Shown here: positions 1 to 9,600 of the stretch, one piece after another
Position numbering within the stretch: position 1 is the stretch's first letter
How the letters are laid out: every line of letters begins with the position of its first letter
NCBI RefSeq assembly: GCF_004359215.1
Contig: NC_090619.1
Coordinates: 5,906,085-5,958,015, forward strand
Length of the DNA stretch: 51,931 nucleotides
Direction of reading: 5' to 3'
From: Bremia lactucae
Taxonomy: Eukaryota; Oomycota; Peronosporomycetes; Peronosporales; Peronosporaceae
Program-made: the position numbers and the translations under genes
The notes under the pieces: generated by a model
Databases searched by the model: none
What the model saw: the letters and a program-made list of their open reading frames with translations, nothing else
Told to the model about the DNA's origin: nothing

Positions 1-147
1 CACTAGGAGGGTCATAACCTGATCGTAGCCTCTTACATGAGCGCTATAGACCAGCAGGGTTGAGGTCCGAAATTTCGAGACCTCAGGGACTATACTACCC
101 ATTTGTTCCACAACTCTAAAACATAGGGGTAACTTCAGAGTCCGCGT

Positions 148-187
148 CAGTAGGGCATCCCGCCCCTACTGCGCTCCTGTATTTCCC
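148..187 (-). promoter_or_regulatory. Putative -1 frameshift site, gag/PR junction of family B
   Basis: Read on the minus strand: heptamer GGGAAAT at 187-181, in the frame G-GGA-AAT; then 9 nt (180-172); then hairpin 171-148 with arms CAGTAGGGGC and GCCCTACTG. The gag tail SGNTGAQ and its TAG stop run through the hairpin. The geometry equals that of the family-A copies in this window. The surrounding gag is decayed and its zinc knuckle is now in another frame, so function in this copy is doubtful. Confidence 0.45.
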
Positions 188-1268
188 GACCCCTCAGTGG
201 TCGATGCAGAACTCATGCGTCTCGCACGCTGGTTCTTGCCATCGCCCTTTGGGTAGGGAGTCCTCTTGCTGGGCGTCTTCGCCCCAGCAGAGATTCTGGC
301 ATGACAGCGCCATCTTATGGCCGCGCTTGCCGCATTTATAACAGACAACGTCTGCATTGCCCAACTCCGTGGGAGTGGCATCTGGCCTCTCGGCCGACGG
401 CTTATACCAAGCTGTCGTTCGCACACTGCATGGACTTTTTAACCATGCGACAGAATTAAAAATGATGGTTGTGACGCCGATGCACTGTTGTAGAATTCCT
501 TCCCGACCAAGGCAATTCGGATTGCCTCTTCCATCGTCGACGGCTTCTTTTTGAAAAGAGCCTGTCGCGATGGGCCATACCGTAGTCCGTTCATAGACGT
601 GGGCACCTCAATGTGATCCGGAATCAGACCTACGGTAATGGACGCCGACAGCGATCGCATCTCTTGCACATACGCTTGCAGAGATCGCTTCGCCTGTCGT
701 GCTCCAAAGAAGCGCGCCTGAAGCAACATTTCGTTGTTCGACGGCTGGTACATGGCGCATTTTTTTACTCAAAGACCGCCCATGTAGGAAACGCCTTTCT
801 GTCCGCCATAAGCGTTACCGCGCAGATGCGACATGGCGTACGACACTATCCGGCTGTCGTCCTCGATGAGCTGGGCAACACCGCATTGCTCCACGGCTAA
901 ACGCCAGTGGACAATCGTGTGCGCTGCAGCTCCATCGAACTTGGGCGGGTCCATTCCAATGGGCCTCGGCTGATGCGGCCGGGCAGAGAGCATCTCAACA
1001 GTCCTGTTGAGAGCCTCGCTCCGAGTCTGCTCATGCCTCAGCTCATCCTGAGTCTGAGTGACGGACTCCGCCGCACCATGGCCTTGTGCCTCGGACGCGG
1101 CCCTCCGCTGTCCGAGCACGAATGCCTCAAACTGCTCCAACTGAGCAACATGTTGCTCATGAGGACTATCCAGGAGCCTGGCAAAAGCTCATCCACCAAG
1201 TCCCTGCGCCATAAGCCCTGAAACCTCCCGATGATGTTCGGAGAGGTGGTGGAAATGAGCCCAATCAA
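166..1268 (-). pseudogene. Ty3/Gypsy gag remnant (family B)
   Basis: Gag polyprotein of a minus-strand LTR element, spread over four overlapping frames (about 1268-1038, 1140-769, 753-439 and 426-166), so it is decayed. The central part holds the capsid-like region with the phrase IGMDPPKFDG and the tryptophan-containing IVHWRLAVEQ. The next piece (753-439) reads as the rest of the retrotransposon gag domain. A zinc knuckle of the form C-x2-C-x4-H-x5-C (CYKCGKRGHKMALSC) follows near 350-310. Gag ends at a TAG (166-168) inside a hairpin, where a -1 frameshift into protease is expected. The rest of the element lies beyond the left edge of the window. Family assignment is by domain order and by LTR and PBS structure. 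Confidence 0.75.
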
Positions 1269-1326
1269 TATTGAGGCTCATCCTCACGTACACACGCAGA
1301 GATGCGGGTCGTGGGAAGGATTTTTA

Positions 1327-1335
1327 GTGCTACCA
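1327..1335 (-). promoter_or_regulatory. Primer-binding site, family-B Gypsy
   Basis: On the minus strand the 5' LTR end is followed by two bases and then TGGTAGCAC, complementary to a tRNA 3' end (TGG pairs with CCA). The first eight bases fit the initiator tRNA-Met acceptor end of many eukaryotes. The same motif with the same 2-nt spacing is next to the other Gypsy LTRs in this window. Confidence 0.55.
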
Positions 1336-1337
1336 CG

Positions 1338-1866
1338 TGTAGGCGGGCACGTGGTAATGCGACCACGCTCTACTTAGACGCACACCCTAGCACAGCGAGG
1401 AAGCGGTTTTAAAGCTTCTCTTGCGTGCAGTGAGGTTGTTGTGAGGGGTGCTTTAGCGACCTCACCCAACGCACTAAGTACTTTGGTTAAGTGTCGTCAC
1501 AGGAGCGGTAATCCGGCTCCTTGTGCGCGCTTACCAAGAAGGAAGAAGTTTTCAGACTGATTTATATTTAATCGTATTAAATATGAATACCTATTTTTAC
1601 CAATTAAAGTCATCTCTATAGATAACACTTAATATGTATTGCGAGCGTATCTTTCTAGATACCTCGCGTAACGGATGATGCTAGCGTCATCCCTCCTAAT
1701 GTGAATGCACCCATGTTCATCACATCCACAAGGGTTGGTCACAAATGTGAGCCACACCCGAGAGCTGGGTCTAACTACTTTATTTTAGTAATTGACAATC
1801 CCCTTAAGAACACCAAGTGTGCTTAATGGGGACTGTGTAACATTAGGGCAACTTTAGCCCGTTACA
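1338..1866 (-). repeat. 5' LTR of the family-B Gypsy element
   Basis: On the plus strand it starts TGTAGGCGGGCACG and ends GCCCGTTACA, so it has TG...CA ends. Both edges recur in the second copy at 39597-39899. It is 529 bp long. The internal side (PBS, then gag) lies to its left, so this is the 5' LTR of a minus-strand element. Its target duplication cannot be checked because the other LTR is outside the window. Confidence 0.8.
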
Positions 1867-1950
1867 CGCCTGAACTCCGAATTTTTCTATCGAAATGTTC
1901 ATCAAATCTTCTCACAAGAGACTTGTTTGAATCCTCACAAATCTGAAGAT

Positions 1951-2402
1951 TGTAACGGGACACTACGACTTGTACTGCTTCAGCACAAGTCCACTTCGCA
2001 CTGCTTCAGTTGCGAGTGGTGCCTTACGTTATTTCACGTACACTAGTACGTGCAGAGGAAGGGTTCTCTTCAAGGTAATTAGCTTAAAGAAGGTAAAATG
2101 AAACTGTATTAATATAATTAAGTATCTCTTCTTTCTATCTGTTAACTCTTACTAATTTATAAACTAATAGTAAACATGCAACTGAATTCCTTTCTTATCT
2201 TATCTGTCTCTCTCTTTTGTTTTTATCTACAGGTGAATAGTCTGCGAAATAAATAGATATAATGGTCTATACCTATTCATGGATAAGAATTCTGAACATT
2301 ACTATAGAGAGCAATATCCTCAAACTATTATGTACCTTTCAAATAATATATAAATTAACAACCTTTAAGTGTTAATTTTATGTAACGATAAACCCCGTTA
2401 AA
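1951..2402 (-). repeat. 3' LTR of the gag-PR-only Gypsy
   Basis: Starts TGTAACGGGA and ends CCCCGTTAAA, where the expected terminal ACA carries one change. Matches 4956-5414 throughout. On the minus strand it is preceded by the purine-rich stretch AAGAGAGCGGTGA, a candidate polypurine tract that overlaps the end of the protease ORF. Confidence 0.85.
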
Positions 2403-3419
2403 TCACCGCTCTCTTAAACGACAATCACTCTGACTGTCATTGGTTGACTTCGGAGGCGCATACAGATCAAGAGTATAAGCGCCTACTCTTGAACCGTTAT
2501 TAACCAAGACATTTAATGTCTCGGTTTCTTCCTGAGATTTATCTACAGGCTGCCTAGGGATTAATCCCTCGGGATCTTGAAGTCTAGTATCTTCAACTTT
2601 TTGAGGAGATTCCTCCTCAAGTACGTGGGGACCTCTTCCCTCAACGTCTTCCGAGTGTGATTGCGCTATCACAGTCGGGTCCACTACGGTCGACTCTCTA
2701 CTCGACCTTGGATCATCGTGTTGTCCCTTTTGGGTAACCGGTATACTCCTTGAATGTCGCCCACTAAGCGTACATTCATGTCCCAATCCACTCGACCTTT
2801 TCGAGTGGTGGACCTTCGGCGCTGCCTGTGCATTAACACAGCCGCCGGCAGCTGACTCCACATTGTGATTGGTAATCACACTGTGATCTTGTGCGGTTGT
2901 ACTAACGACCGTACCACAAGTGAGGCCATCGCACTCACTCGTAGTACATCCACACGCTTGTGGACGCTCCAAGACGTTCATCAGATGGCCATCTGATGAA
3001 CAAGTGGCAGGCATCTTTACGGATCGATGCTGCCAGCTGATCCTTGGCTCGTATTTTCTGAGCCAAGGTAAACCCAGGATGACATCAAATTTGTCATCCA
3101 AATCCAGTACGATGAAATCATCATCATACTGTAAATTTCTTAACGTGTAGTGAAATTTCACTACGCGTTTCATCACTGTTATCGATGCGCCTGTCGCTAG
3201 ACGCACCGTCATCCTCGTTGGAGGGATGTCGCGCTCAATATATTTGAGCCTACTACCCTCTAGTGACTGGCGACGAATAAAGTTATTCGACGCTCCGCAG
3301 TCCACTAGGGCTTTAAGTGACAAATCATTTGTCACTTTCAACTTCAAGGTGATGAGGGATACCTCATCACCAGGTGCAGAGACACATAATGATTGTGTGT
3401 CTGGAGCAACTTTTGTCAA
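2403..3419 (-). CDS. Retroviral-type aspartic protease region, Gypsy family A
   Basis: Encodes the protease part of Gypsy pol. The active site DCGAS occurs in LKALVDCGASNNFIRRQSLE, followed by the second strand region FDVILGLPWL that is typical of oomycete and plant Gypsy proteases. A long hydrophilic linker fills the rest (to residue 338). No reverse transcriptase follows: the frame ends CRLRER at the LTR edge. There is no ATG at the listed start. The frame is open upstream to the heptamer at 3485-3491, which fits synthesis as a gag-protease fusion by -1 frameshifting. The sister copy at 45358-46431 is closely similar up to the point where this one loses pol. Confidence 0.8.
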   Translation of the reverse strand: MTKVAPDTQSLCVSAPGDEVSLITLKLKVTNDLSLKALVDCGASNNFIRRQSLEGSRLKYIERDIPPTRMTVRLATGASITVMKRVVKFHYTLRNLQYDDDFIVLDLDDKFDVILGLPWLRKYEPRISWQHRSVKMPATCSSDGHLMNVLERPQACGCTTSECDGLTCGTVVSTTAQDHSVITNHNVESAAGGCVNAQAAPKVHHSKRSSGLGHECTLSGRHSRSIPVTQKGQHDDPRSSRESTVVDPTVIAQSHSEDVEGRGPHVLEEESPQKVEDTRLQDPEGLIPRQPVDKSQEETETLNVLVNNGSRVGAYTLDLYAPPKSTNDSQSDCRLRER

Positions 3420-3451
3420 GAGATTTGCAAATTCTCTTGAGGTTGCTGGAT

Positions 3452-3491
3452 CAGTAGGGCGTTGCGCCCCTACTGACCCCGTCCATTTTTT
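3452..3491 (-). promoter_or_regulatory. Putative -1 programmed frameshift signal (gag to PR)
   Basis: Minus strand: slippery heptamer A-AAA-AAT (3491-3485, gag frame CCA AAA AAT), then a 9-nt spacer (3484-3476), then hairpin 3475-3452 with arms CAGTAGGGGCG and CGCCCTACTG, one bulged G and loop CAA. The gag stop TAG lies in the 5' arm. After a -1 slip the frame reads TGG ACG GGG TCA GTA and runs without a stop into protease. The same layout is present in the three other family-A copies. Confidence 0.7.
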
Positions 3492-4705
3492 GGCGGTCCG
3501 CCTCGCTGTTGCGATTTCGCAACAACGTCGGATCCGCGACCGTTGCCCTTTTTGGCATACGATCCAAAATTACGTTCAGTACCTTTTGGTGCTGGACGTG
3601 GGGCACTACACTCATGAGCGTAATGTCCCAATTTTTGGCAGCGATGGCATTTCTGCGATCGCTTATTATTCGAAAAGCGAGGTTTCTCGCTTTCGACATA
3701 GGAAAGGTCCATGGGTTCTGGACCTCCTANNNNNNNNNNNNNNNNNNNNNNNNNNNNNNNNNNNNNNNNNNNNNNNNNNNNNNNNNNNNNNNNNNNNNNN
3801 NNNNNNNNNNNNNNNNNNNNNNNNNNNNNNNNNNNNNNNNNNNNNNNNNNNNNNNNNNNNNNNNNNNNNNNNNNNNNNNNNNNNNNNNNNNNNNNNNNNN
3901 NNNNNNNNNNNNNNNNNNNNNNNNNNNNNNNNNNNNNNNNNNNNNNNNNNNNNNNNNNNNNNNNNNNNNNNNNNNNNNNNNNNNNNNNNNNNNNNNNNNN
4001 NNNNNNNNNNNNNNNNNNNNNNNNNNNNNNNNNNNNNNNNNNNNNNNNNNNNNNNNNNNNNNNNNNNNNNNNNNNNNNNNNNNNNNNNGATGACGAACTA
4101 GCTTGAGCCTGTCTCAAGCTAAAGTCCTCCTGTTCCGCAACGGATATTGCTTCTTCAAGCGTATCCAGTTCCAAGCGGAACAGGTGGGTCTTTACGGAAC
4201 CATCCGTAAGACCTTGCATGAACACCGTAATCAACGTGTGTTCATGAACTGGGTTATTTGTGATACAACTCGCTAAGAGTCGTATGTGCTGGGCATATGC
4301 GTGCACATCACGCTTGCCTTGCTTGAGTTTCAGAAGCTCTGAACAAACTCTGAACTCAGCCCTTGGTGGTTCAAACGTCTGTTTGAGTCGGGTTTTAAAA
4401 ACCTCTAGCGACCCAAAGACGTATGGGTCGCGCAACTTAAGGCCTAATGCCCAAGTTTTGGCACGACCTGCCAGATTTGATTGAGCGAATGCTACTTGCA
4501 TTTGTTCATCGATGATGTGACGTGCCCTTATGGCATCGTCCAACTCGACAAACCATCTCAAGAGGGAGTCTTCTTCGACCCCCGTATAGTTAGAGATGCC
4601 AATCTTTAAGGTTTCGGGACAATGCATTTGCGTCATCCCAGCTTCAGGAGTCTGTACCTGTCGTAACCTCAACAGTTCTGCCTGTTGAGAGCCTTGCTGA
4701 TTCAC
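3470..4705 (-). pseudogene. Gypsy gag (family A), N-terminus broken, contains assembly gap
   Basis: Capsid region with LLRWFVELDDAIRARH, NLAGRAKTWALGLKL and the zinc knuckle C-x2-C-x4-H-x4-C (CHRCQKLGHYAHEC), ending PKNGRGQ at a TAG. The 359-N gap 3730-4088 falls inside it; the sister copy has only about 27 nt at that place. Upstream (4706 to about 4910) the N-terminal part is in another frame: relative to the sister copy 22 nt are missing at about 4700, and a TAA is present near 4860. The reading frame is therefore not intact, and GTG at 4705 is not a genuine start. Confidence 0.75.
3730..4088. other. Assembly gap (359 N)
   Basis: Run of unknown bases inside gag. Alignment of its flanks with 45136-45200 suggests that only about 27 bp are really missing. 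Confidence 0.99.
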
Positions 4706-4944
4706 TCGTCAAGTTCATGTTGTATGAACTTGGCGATGGCTGAATGGAGGGCATCTCTGTCCAAATTGGACAGCATTGCCAAGATTGCATCGTTTCCTAC
4801 GGTCGAACTCATTCGTTCGACCGCACTCCTTTCTATGTCACTTAGAAAGGAGTAGCTTTAACGTGAAACGTGATGCGTATTCCCACTATCATCTAACATG
4901 TCCATGTTAGATGAGGGAAATGTGGTCCTTGGACGGACTACAAA

Positions 4945-4953
4945 GTGCTACCA
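4945..4953 (-). promoter_or_regulatory. Primer-binding site, gag-PR-only Gypsy
   Basis: Minus strand TGGTAGCAC, two bases inside the 5' LTR end. Same motif and spacing as in the other Gypsy copies. Confidence 0.6.
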
Positions 4954-4955
4954 GG

Positions 4956-5414
4956 TGTAACGGGGTACTACGACTTGTACTGCTTCAGTACAAGTCCACT
5001 TCGCACTGCTTCAGTTGTGAGTGGTGCCCAACGTTACTTCACGTACACTAGTACGTGCAGAGGAAGGCTTCTCTTTATGGTAACTAGCTTTAATAGGTAA
5101 AATGAAAACTGTATTAATATAATTAAATATCTCTTCTTTCTATCTGTTAACTCTAACTTAATTATAATCTAATAGTAAACATGCAACTGAATTGTTATCT
5201 TATCTTATCTTATCTTATCTGTCTCTCTCTTTTTTTATATCTACAGCTGATTAGTCTGCGGAATAAATAGATATAATGGTATATACCTATTTATGGATAA
5301 GAATTCTGAACATTACTATATAAATTAATATTCTCCAAATTTTATGTACCTTTCAGATAATATATTAATTAACAACCTTTAAGTGTTAATTTTATGTATC
5401 GATACCCCGTTACA
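4956..5414 (-). repeat. 5' LTR of the gag-PR-only Gypsy
   Basis: Begins TGTAACGGGG and ends CCCCGTTACA, 459 bp. Contains a TTATC pentanucleotide run near 5192-5220 that is longer than in the partner LTR. Followed at once by the TSD AAGAT. Confidence 0.87.
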
Positions 5415-5540
5415 AAGATTATACAACATTGTCAAGACTACATCTTTTTCGTCTTCAGTTACAGTCCATTTTGCTACGATTAGTTGATGTGGCCCACTCC
5501 ATCTTGTATCCTAAGGTGCCCATAGCCACAGAAAAGAACA

Positions 5541-6471
5541 ATGAGCATGGCATCTCGGTTCCTCAATCGCGTAGCTGGCGTCGGCGCTGCTGTCAGTTTC
5601 GGTGGATTCTGCCTCCAAGAGTGCATTTATGATGGTACGCATGTTTACTTCTTGTCCGTCGACGAAGGGGCAAGAGTGCGCTCGGTGCACAATTTCTAAA
5701 CTGACTTTTATCTGCCATAATTTTTATACAGTGGACGGAGGCCATCGTGCTGTTATCTTTGACCGTAAGGATGGCATTTTGGAAAAGTCTGTGGGCGAGG
5801 GTACGCATTTCAAGATTCCCTTCTTTCAATACCCGACAATCCTAGATGTTCGTTCCAACTACCGTCTCATCAGCTCGCGTACGGGCACCAAAGATTTGCA
5901 GAATGTCAACATTTCGTTGCGTTGCCTTTATCGACCAAATGCCGATAAATTATCACATATCTATGCCGAGTACGGTGCCGACTATGCTGACCGGATCCTG
6001 CCATCAGTCGGCAATGAAGTACTCAAGTCCATCGTGGCTCAGTACGATGCCGTTGAGCTGCTGGCTCGTCGTAATCAGGTGTCGCAGCAGATTGCTAAAG
6101 AGATGAACGAACGTTGCAGCAACTTCTTTTTGCTACTAGACGATGTGTCTATTACGCACCTTGAATACGGTCCAGAATTTACTCGTGCCGTCGAGCAGAA
6201 GCAGGTGGCGCAACAAGATGCTGAGCGCCAAAAATTTGTGGTAATGCGCTCTGAACAAGAACGGCAGGCTGCGGTCATTAAGGCCGAGGGTGAGTCTGAA
6301 GCGGCCCGACTCGTTTCAGACGCCGTTGCTAAAAGCGGATCCGGTTTCATCGAAGTGCAGCGTATCGATGCAGCTCGCGAGATCGCCGAGTCGCTCGCAA
6401 AGTCTCGCAATGTTACGTATTTGCCAAACCAAACTGGTGGCAATGGTGGCGTGCTGCTTGGCCTGCAGTAA
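5541..6471 (+). CDS. PHB1: Prohibitin-1 (two exons: 5541-5634, 5732-6471)
   Basis: Inner-membrane mitochondrial prohibitin; PHB1 and PHB2 form a ring complex that stabilises membrane proteins and cristae. The intron 5635-5731 (97 bp, GTACGC...ACAG) restores the family motif VDGGHRAVIFDR at the junction. The protein is 277 aa, close to the usual 272. The N-terminus (MSMASRFLNRVAGVGAAVSF) is the hydrophobic membrane anchor. The SPFH/band 7 domain covers about residues 30-190 (KDLQNVNISLRCLYRP, RILPSVGNEVLKSIVAQYD, LDDVSITHLEYGPEFT). A coiled coil follows (EQKQVAQQDAERQKFVV) and the tail is RNVTYLPNQTGG. Next to PHB2 the sequence fits PHB1 better in length and tail. A Gypsy element inserted about 120 bp upstream of the ATG. 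The ATM gene follows 198 bp downstream on the same strand. Confidence 0.95.
5635..5731 (+). other. PHB1 intron
   Basis: GT...AG, 97 bp, phase 1. Removing it joins GAT-G to TG-GAC and gives the conserved VDGGHR. Confidence 0.9.
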
Positions 6472-6606
6472 GTGTAGCTAATAGTTCATCTCTCAATTCG
6501 CTTTTGATACGGAGCTATAATTATCAGATTTAAAGGGGATTAAAGCGACAAATGAGTACAGAACGATGAAAAAAAGAAAGATTCGATTTTATCTCTACGC
6601 TTAAAT

Positions 6607-6614
6607 TCATTCTT
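6607..6614 (+). promoter_or_regulatory. Oomycete-type initiator (Inr) upstream of ATM
   Basis: TCATTCTT, 56 nt before the ATM ATG, matches the oomycete core initiator TCAYTYY known from Phytophthora promoters. A pyrimidine-rich stretch follows. Confidence 0.5.
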
Positions 6615-6669
6615 CTCAAACATCTCTACAACTGTCGTCAACTCTCTCTAACTGATACCGCGTTGCGCC

Positions 6670-9600
6670 ATGGCGGAGCGCGACGGAGAGTGGCTCAACT
6701 TCTCGGCAGTGTGCAATGATCTACGCCATGTTAAGAGCCTAAAAAGCGTGTCCAGCGCCGTGGCTAAGCTGCAGGTTTTCTTAAGTGACGACCGCAACCG
6801 CCAGCTTGTGCATCGCTGGCGCAGCTGGGGCTACCTGTTAATTAGCCTATTGCACGTGATCAAGGAGGAAATGCGCGCGTATCTCGACTTGGGCAGTACT
6901 GGTCGCAAGCGCAAAATACGACCGAAAATTCCACAGCTACGCTACTGGCACTACTTACGTACGGAGCTGGAGACGGCACACGTAGCGGCAGACGGCCCGA
7001 TGTTGCATCTGGACCCAAACGGACGAGACTGCATCCGCCAATTATTTTCCTTTTCGGTGGCTGTGATCGATCGTCAAACGGCCATTGAATTCGATCAAAA
7101 CTTTGAGACACTTGTAGACAAGGAGGCATGGCTCACAGTAGAAGTTCTTGTGCAATATCGCGTCTATTGCGCCGTGTTGGACTACAAAGATTGGAAAAAC
7201 ATGCTGCAGCTGGCTTTGGGGAGCATCTCTCCGAAATTTGATGATAATTTAATCGGAGATATAGGCACGGCTGCCACACGAGCCAGAGTGACGAGATACT
7301 TGGTAAGAAATTATCCGTGCGACTTGAAAAGCGAAATGCTGCTAGCACTGGTGGTGGAGATAGAGGCTTGGTTCAAAGCCGGTAATCGTGAATCTATGGA
7401 GAGAGAAGCTGATAGTCTACTGCTCGTGATCGCGTCAACGCTGTTGGAGACGTTGACCGACTTGATAAGGGCGCACTTTAGTTCAATAGGCCCGTATCTT
7501 TTGAAGCGAGGAGTTACGATGCTAGATTTCATTGTCAAATCGAACAAAGTCAGGAAAAAAGGACTTCGCGGAGCCCCAGCGGAATTTTTAATTTCATTTT
7601 TGGAATTATACCAGCATCACGTGTGTGCAAAGCCCGAATTTTGCTATTTGCCTCCTTTGAAACTATTGCGCGAGATGAAAAAACTTATTCAGATAGCGAC
7701 GAGAACTGATGAGCTTAATCATATGACGACTCACTTTAATTCTGTGAGGGAAGAGCGGCTGGGTAATGCGTTGGGATTTGATGATCATGGGATTCGCCAT
7801 TTGGCTTGCATAACAGATATTATTTTTAGCCATGATTGCTTAGTATCGGATCTAATGCAGGCTAGTAGTTTGGAATCCCAAGAAGAGGACTTATGTGACC
7901 CTAGTGTTGTGGGTAGCAAACGAGTCAGATCGATCTCGCATGTATTGGCATGGGAGACTCTGGTTGAACAACTTCTTGACAGCCCACGGACAGAATCTGA
8001 GAGCATGAGAGCTAACACATTCTCTCCTGCTTCTCAACAAAAGTCGTCAACATTTACATACTTATCGAGAAATTCGTGTCAGGTCCCGCGCACTGATACA
8101 AAGCAAGTCAATGATTCAGGTTCATCGCTCCTCTTGCTTCTCTCTATTCTAAGTCGCCACGGCGACTACTACATCCTTAATCGCATTGGAGATATCATGA
8201 TGATTATGCATAAGCTTAATGATTCGCTAATTGCTAAACGAATCGGAAAGTGGCAAGCATTGATTTTGCAAATTTTGATTCAATTGGCTGCTCTCTCCGC
8301 GCGACATCGCAAAGTCTGTCACTGTGACTTAAATGAGCATTGGACTAACATTTGGCAAAACCTGCTTCGTCCAGAGCTTCCATATATTCAGATAACAGAG
8401 GGAATCGGACTGATGCGAGGCGAAACCGGTGACGCGGTGCTAACGCTTCTTAATTGCTGTATTTCCTTTCAGCTCGTTTCAATAAATGCGATTGAATCAC
8501 ACAGTAAGACTTTGTGGAATTTACCAGCTTTTGGACCACCAAGCGGTGACGGTTCCGCTTTTCGTGGAGATCGCATAAAGTCATGTGCAAGAACTTCGGT
8601 GGCTTCCATTTGCATAATGCTTGCCCTTCTTCATCATTTACAAATACCTCCTGCAGGGACTAATTTGCCTGCAGTAACTTCAGAGGGACCTAACTTGTTT
8701 TCGCTTGGCGAAAATAGCTTTACGAATCATGACTTGAAGCTTATTCAATCTTTGTTTGATCACCTTCAGGCACAGGTATTTCAAACAAATGCATCGATGG
8801 CGGGAAATTTAGGAAATTCATACACCAAAGTAGATTGGCAAACCGAGATATCTTCATTCATCTACGCTTCTGTAATCGATTCATTTTTCGGCTTAAAAAG
8901 CCCTTTCTTCGAATCAAAGGATGTAATTCTTACACCTGATCTAATTCGAAAGCTATCTGCCAGAACTGTCAGCAAATGTGAGGGCTCCCATTCTGGGGAA
9001 GAGTTTAATGGATTCGGCATAGCTTTCTGCATGCTCGACACTGGCCTTGAGTATCTTTCAGTGGATTTCACAGATACAACGACAGGCGTGAAACCTGACA
9101 GTTTTCCCTTACCATTCCAAGCACTTACTGGCAAATATTCTGGGGCTAGCGATGTAAATTGGTGTCATGGAGTTGAATCGTGTGCAGACGATACGGAAGA
9201 TCAATTCGAACGACTGGCGGTACCGAAATTTTTTAAAAAGCTGATTGTGTCCCAGGACAATGAGCGTATACTATCTTATCGCTGCTTCCCCAAAGAAATT
9301 TATACTCAATCAATCTCTATTGAGCGATCAAGAACACTCCAAACTAAAGTTAATAAATTGTTTACGGGCTTATTATCGGAAATTACTAGCAATTTGCCCT
9401 CGAAGGGATGCAATCCAGTTAAAGGTTTGCGCATACTGGCGAACTCACTTGACGTAAGCTCAATAATATCGCTGGACAGTTCAGTATTTCGATCTCACAA
9501 TATGTGCGCTGCTTCATGTCTATATTAATAGGTCGGACTTGTGCTTGCGGCACTCTATGTATCTCGAGATGAATCGTCAAGCAGTATAATATGCAATGAG

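Larger units (their letters stand above)
1951..5414 (-). mobile_element. gag-PR-only Ty3/Gypsy element (family A), TSD AAGAT
   Basis: Complete LTR element of 3464 bp including a 359-N gap. Two direct LTRs (1951-2402 and 4956-5414) are flanked by the 5-bp duplication AAGAT (1946-1950 and 5415-5419). The inside holds, on the minus strand, gag and aspartic protease only. Compared with the full copy at 43827-49112, the coding sequence stops just before the RT linker, so RT, RNase H and integrase are gone. The protease frame ends with TGA at 2405-2403, abutting the LTR. By eye the two LTRs differ at roughly a tenth of positions, so the insertion is not very recent. Mobilisation would need enzymes supplied in trans. 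Confidence 0.88.

Noticed and set aside
613..1221. Plus-strand ORFs of about 95-104 codons (613-900, 907-1221)
   Set aside because: They are shadows of the minus-strand gag; the minus frames carry the gag and zinc-knuckle text.
3226..4101. Long plus-strand frames through the N gap
   Set aside because: Most of the length is unknown bases, and the rest is antisense to gag and protease.
5602..5731. Prohibitin start at an in-frame codon near 5602
   Set aside because: The residues there (SAFMMVRMFTSCPSTKGQ) are intron sequence; splicing from ATG 5541 gives the conserved N-terminus and junction.
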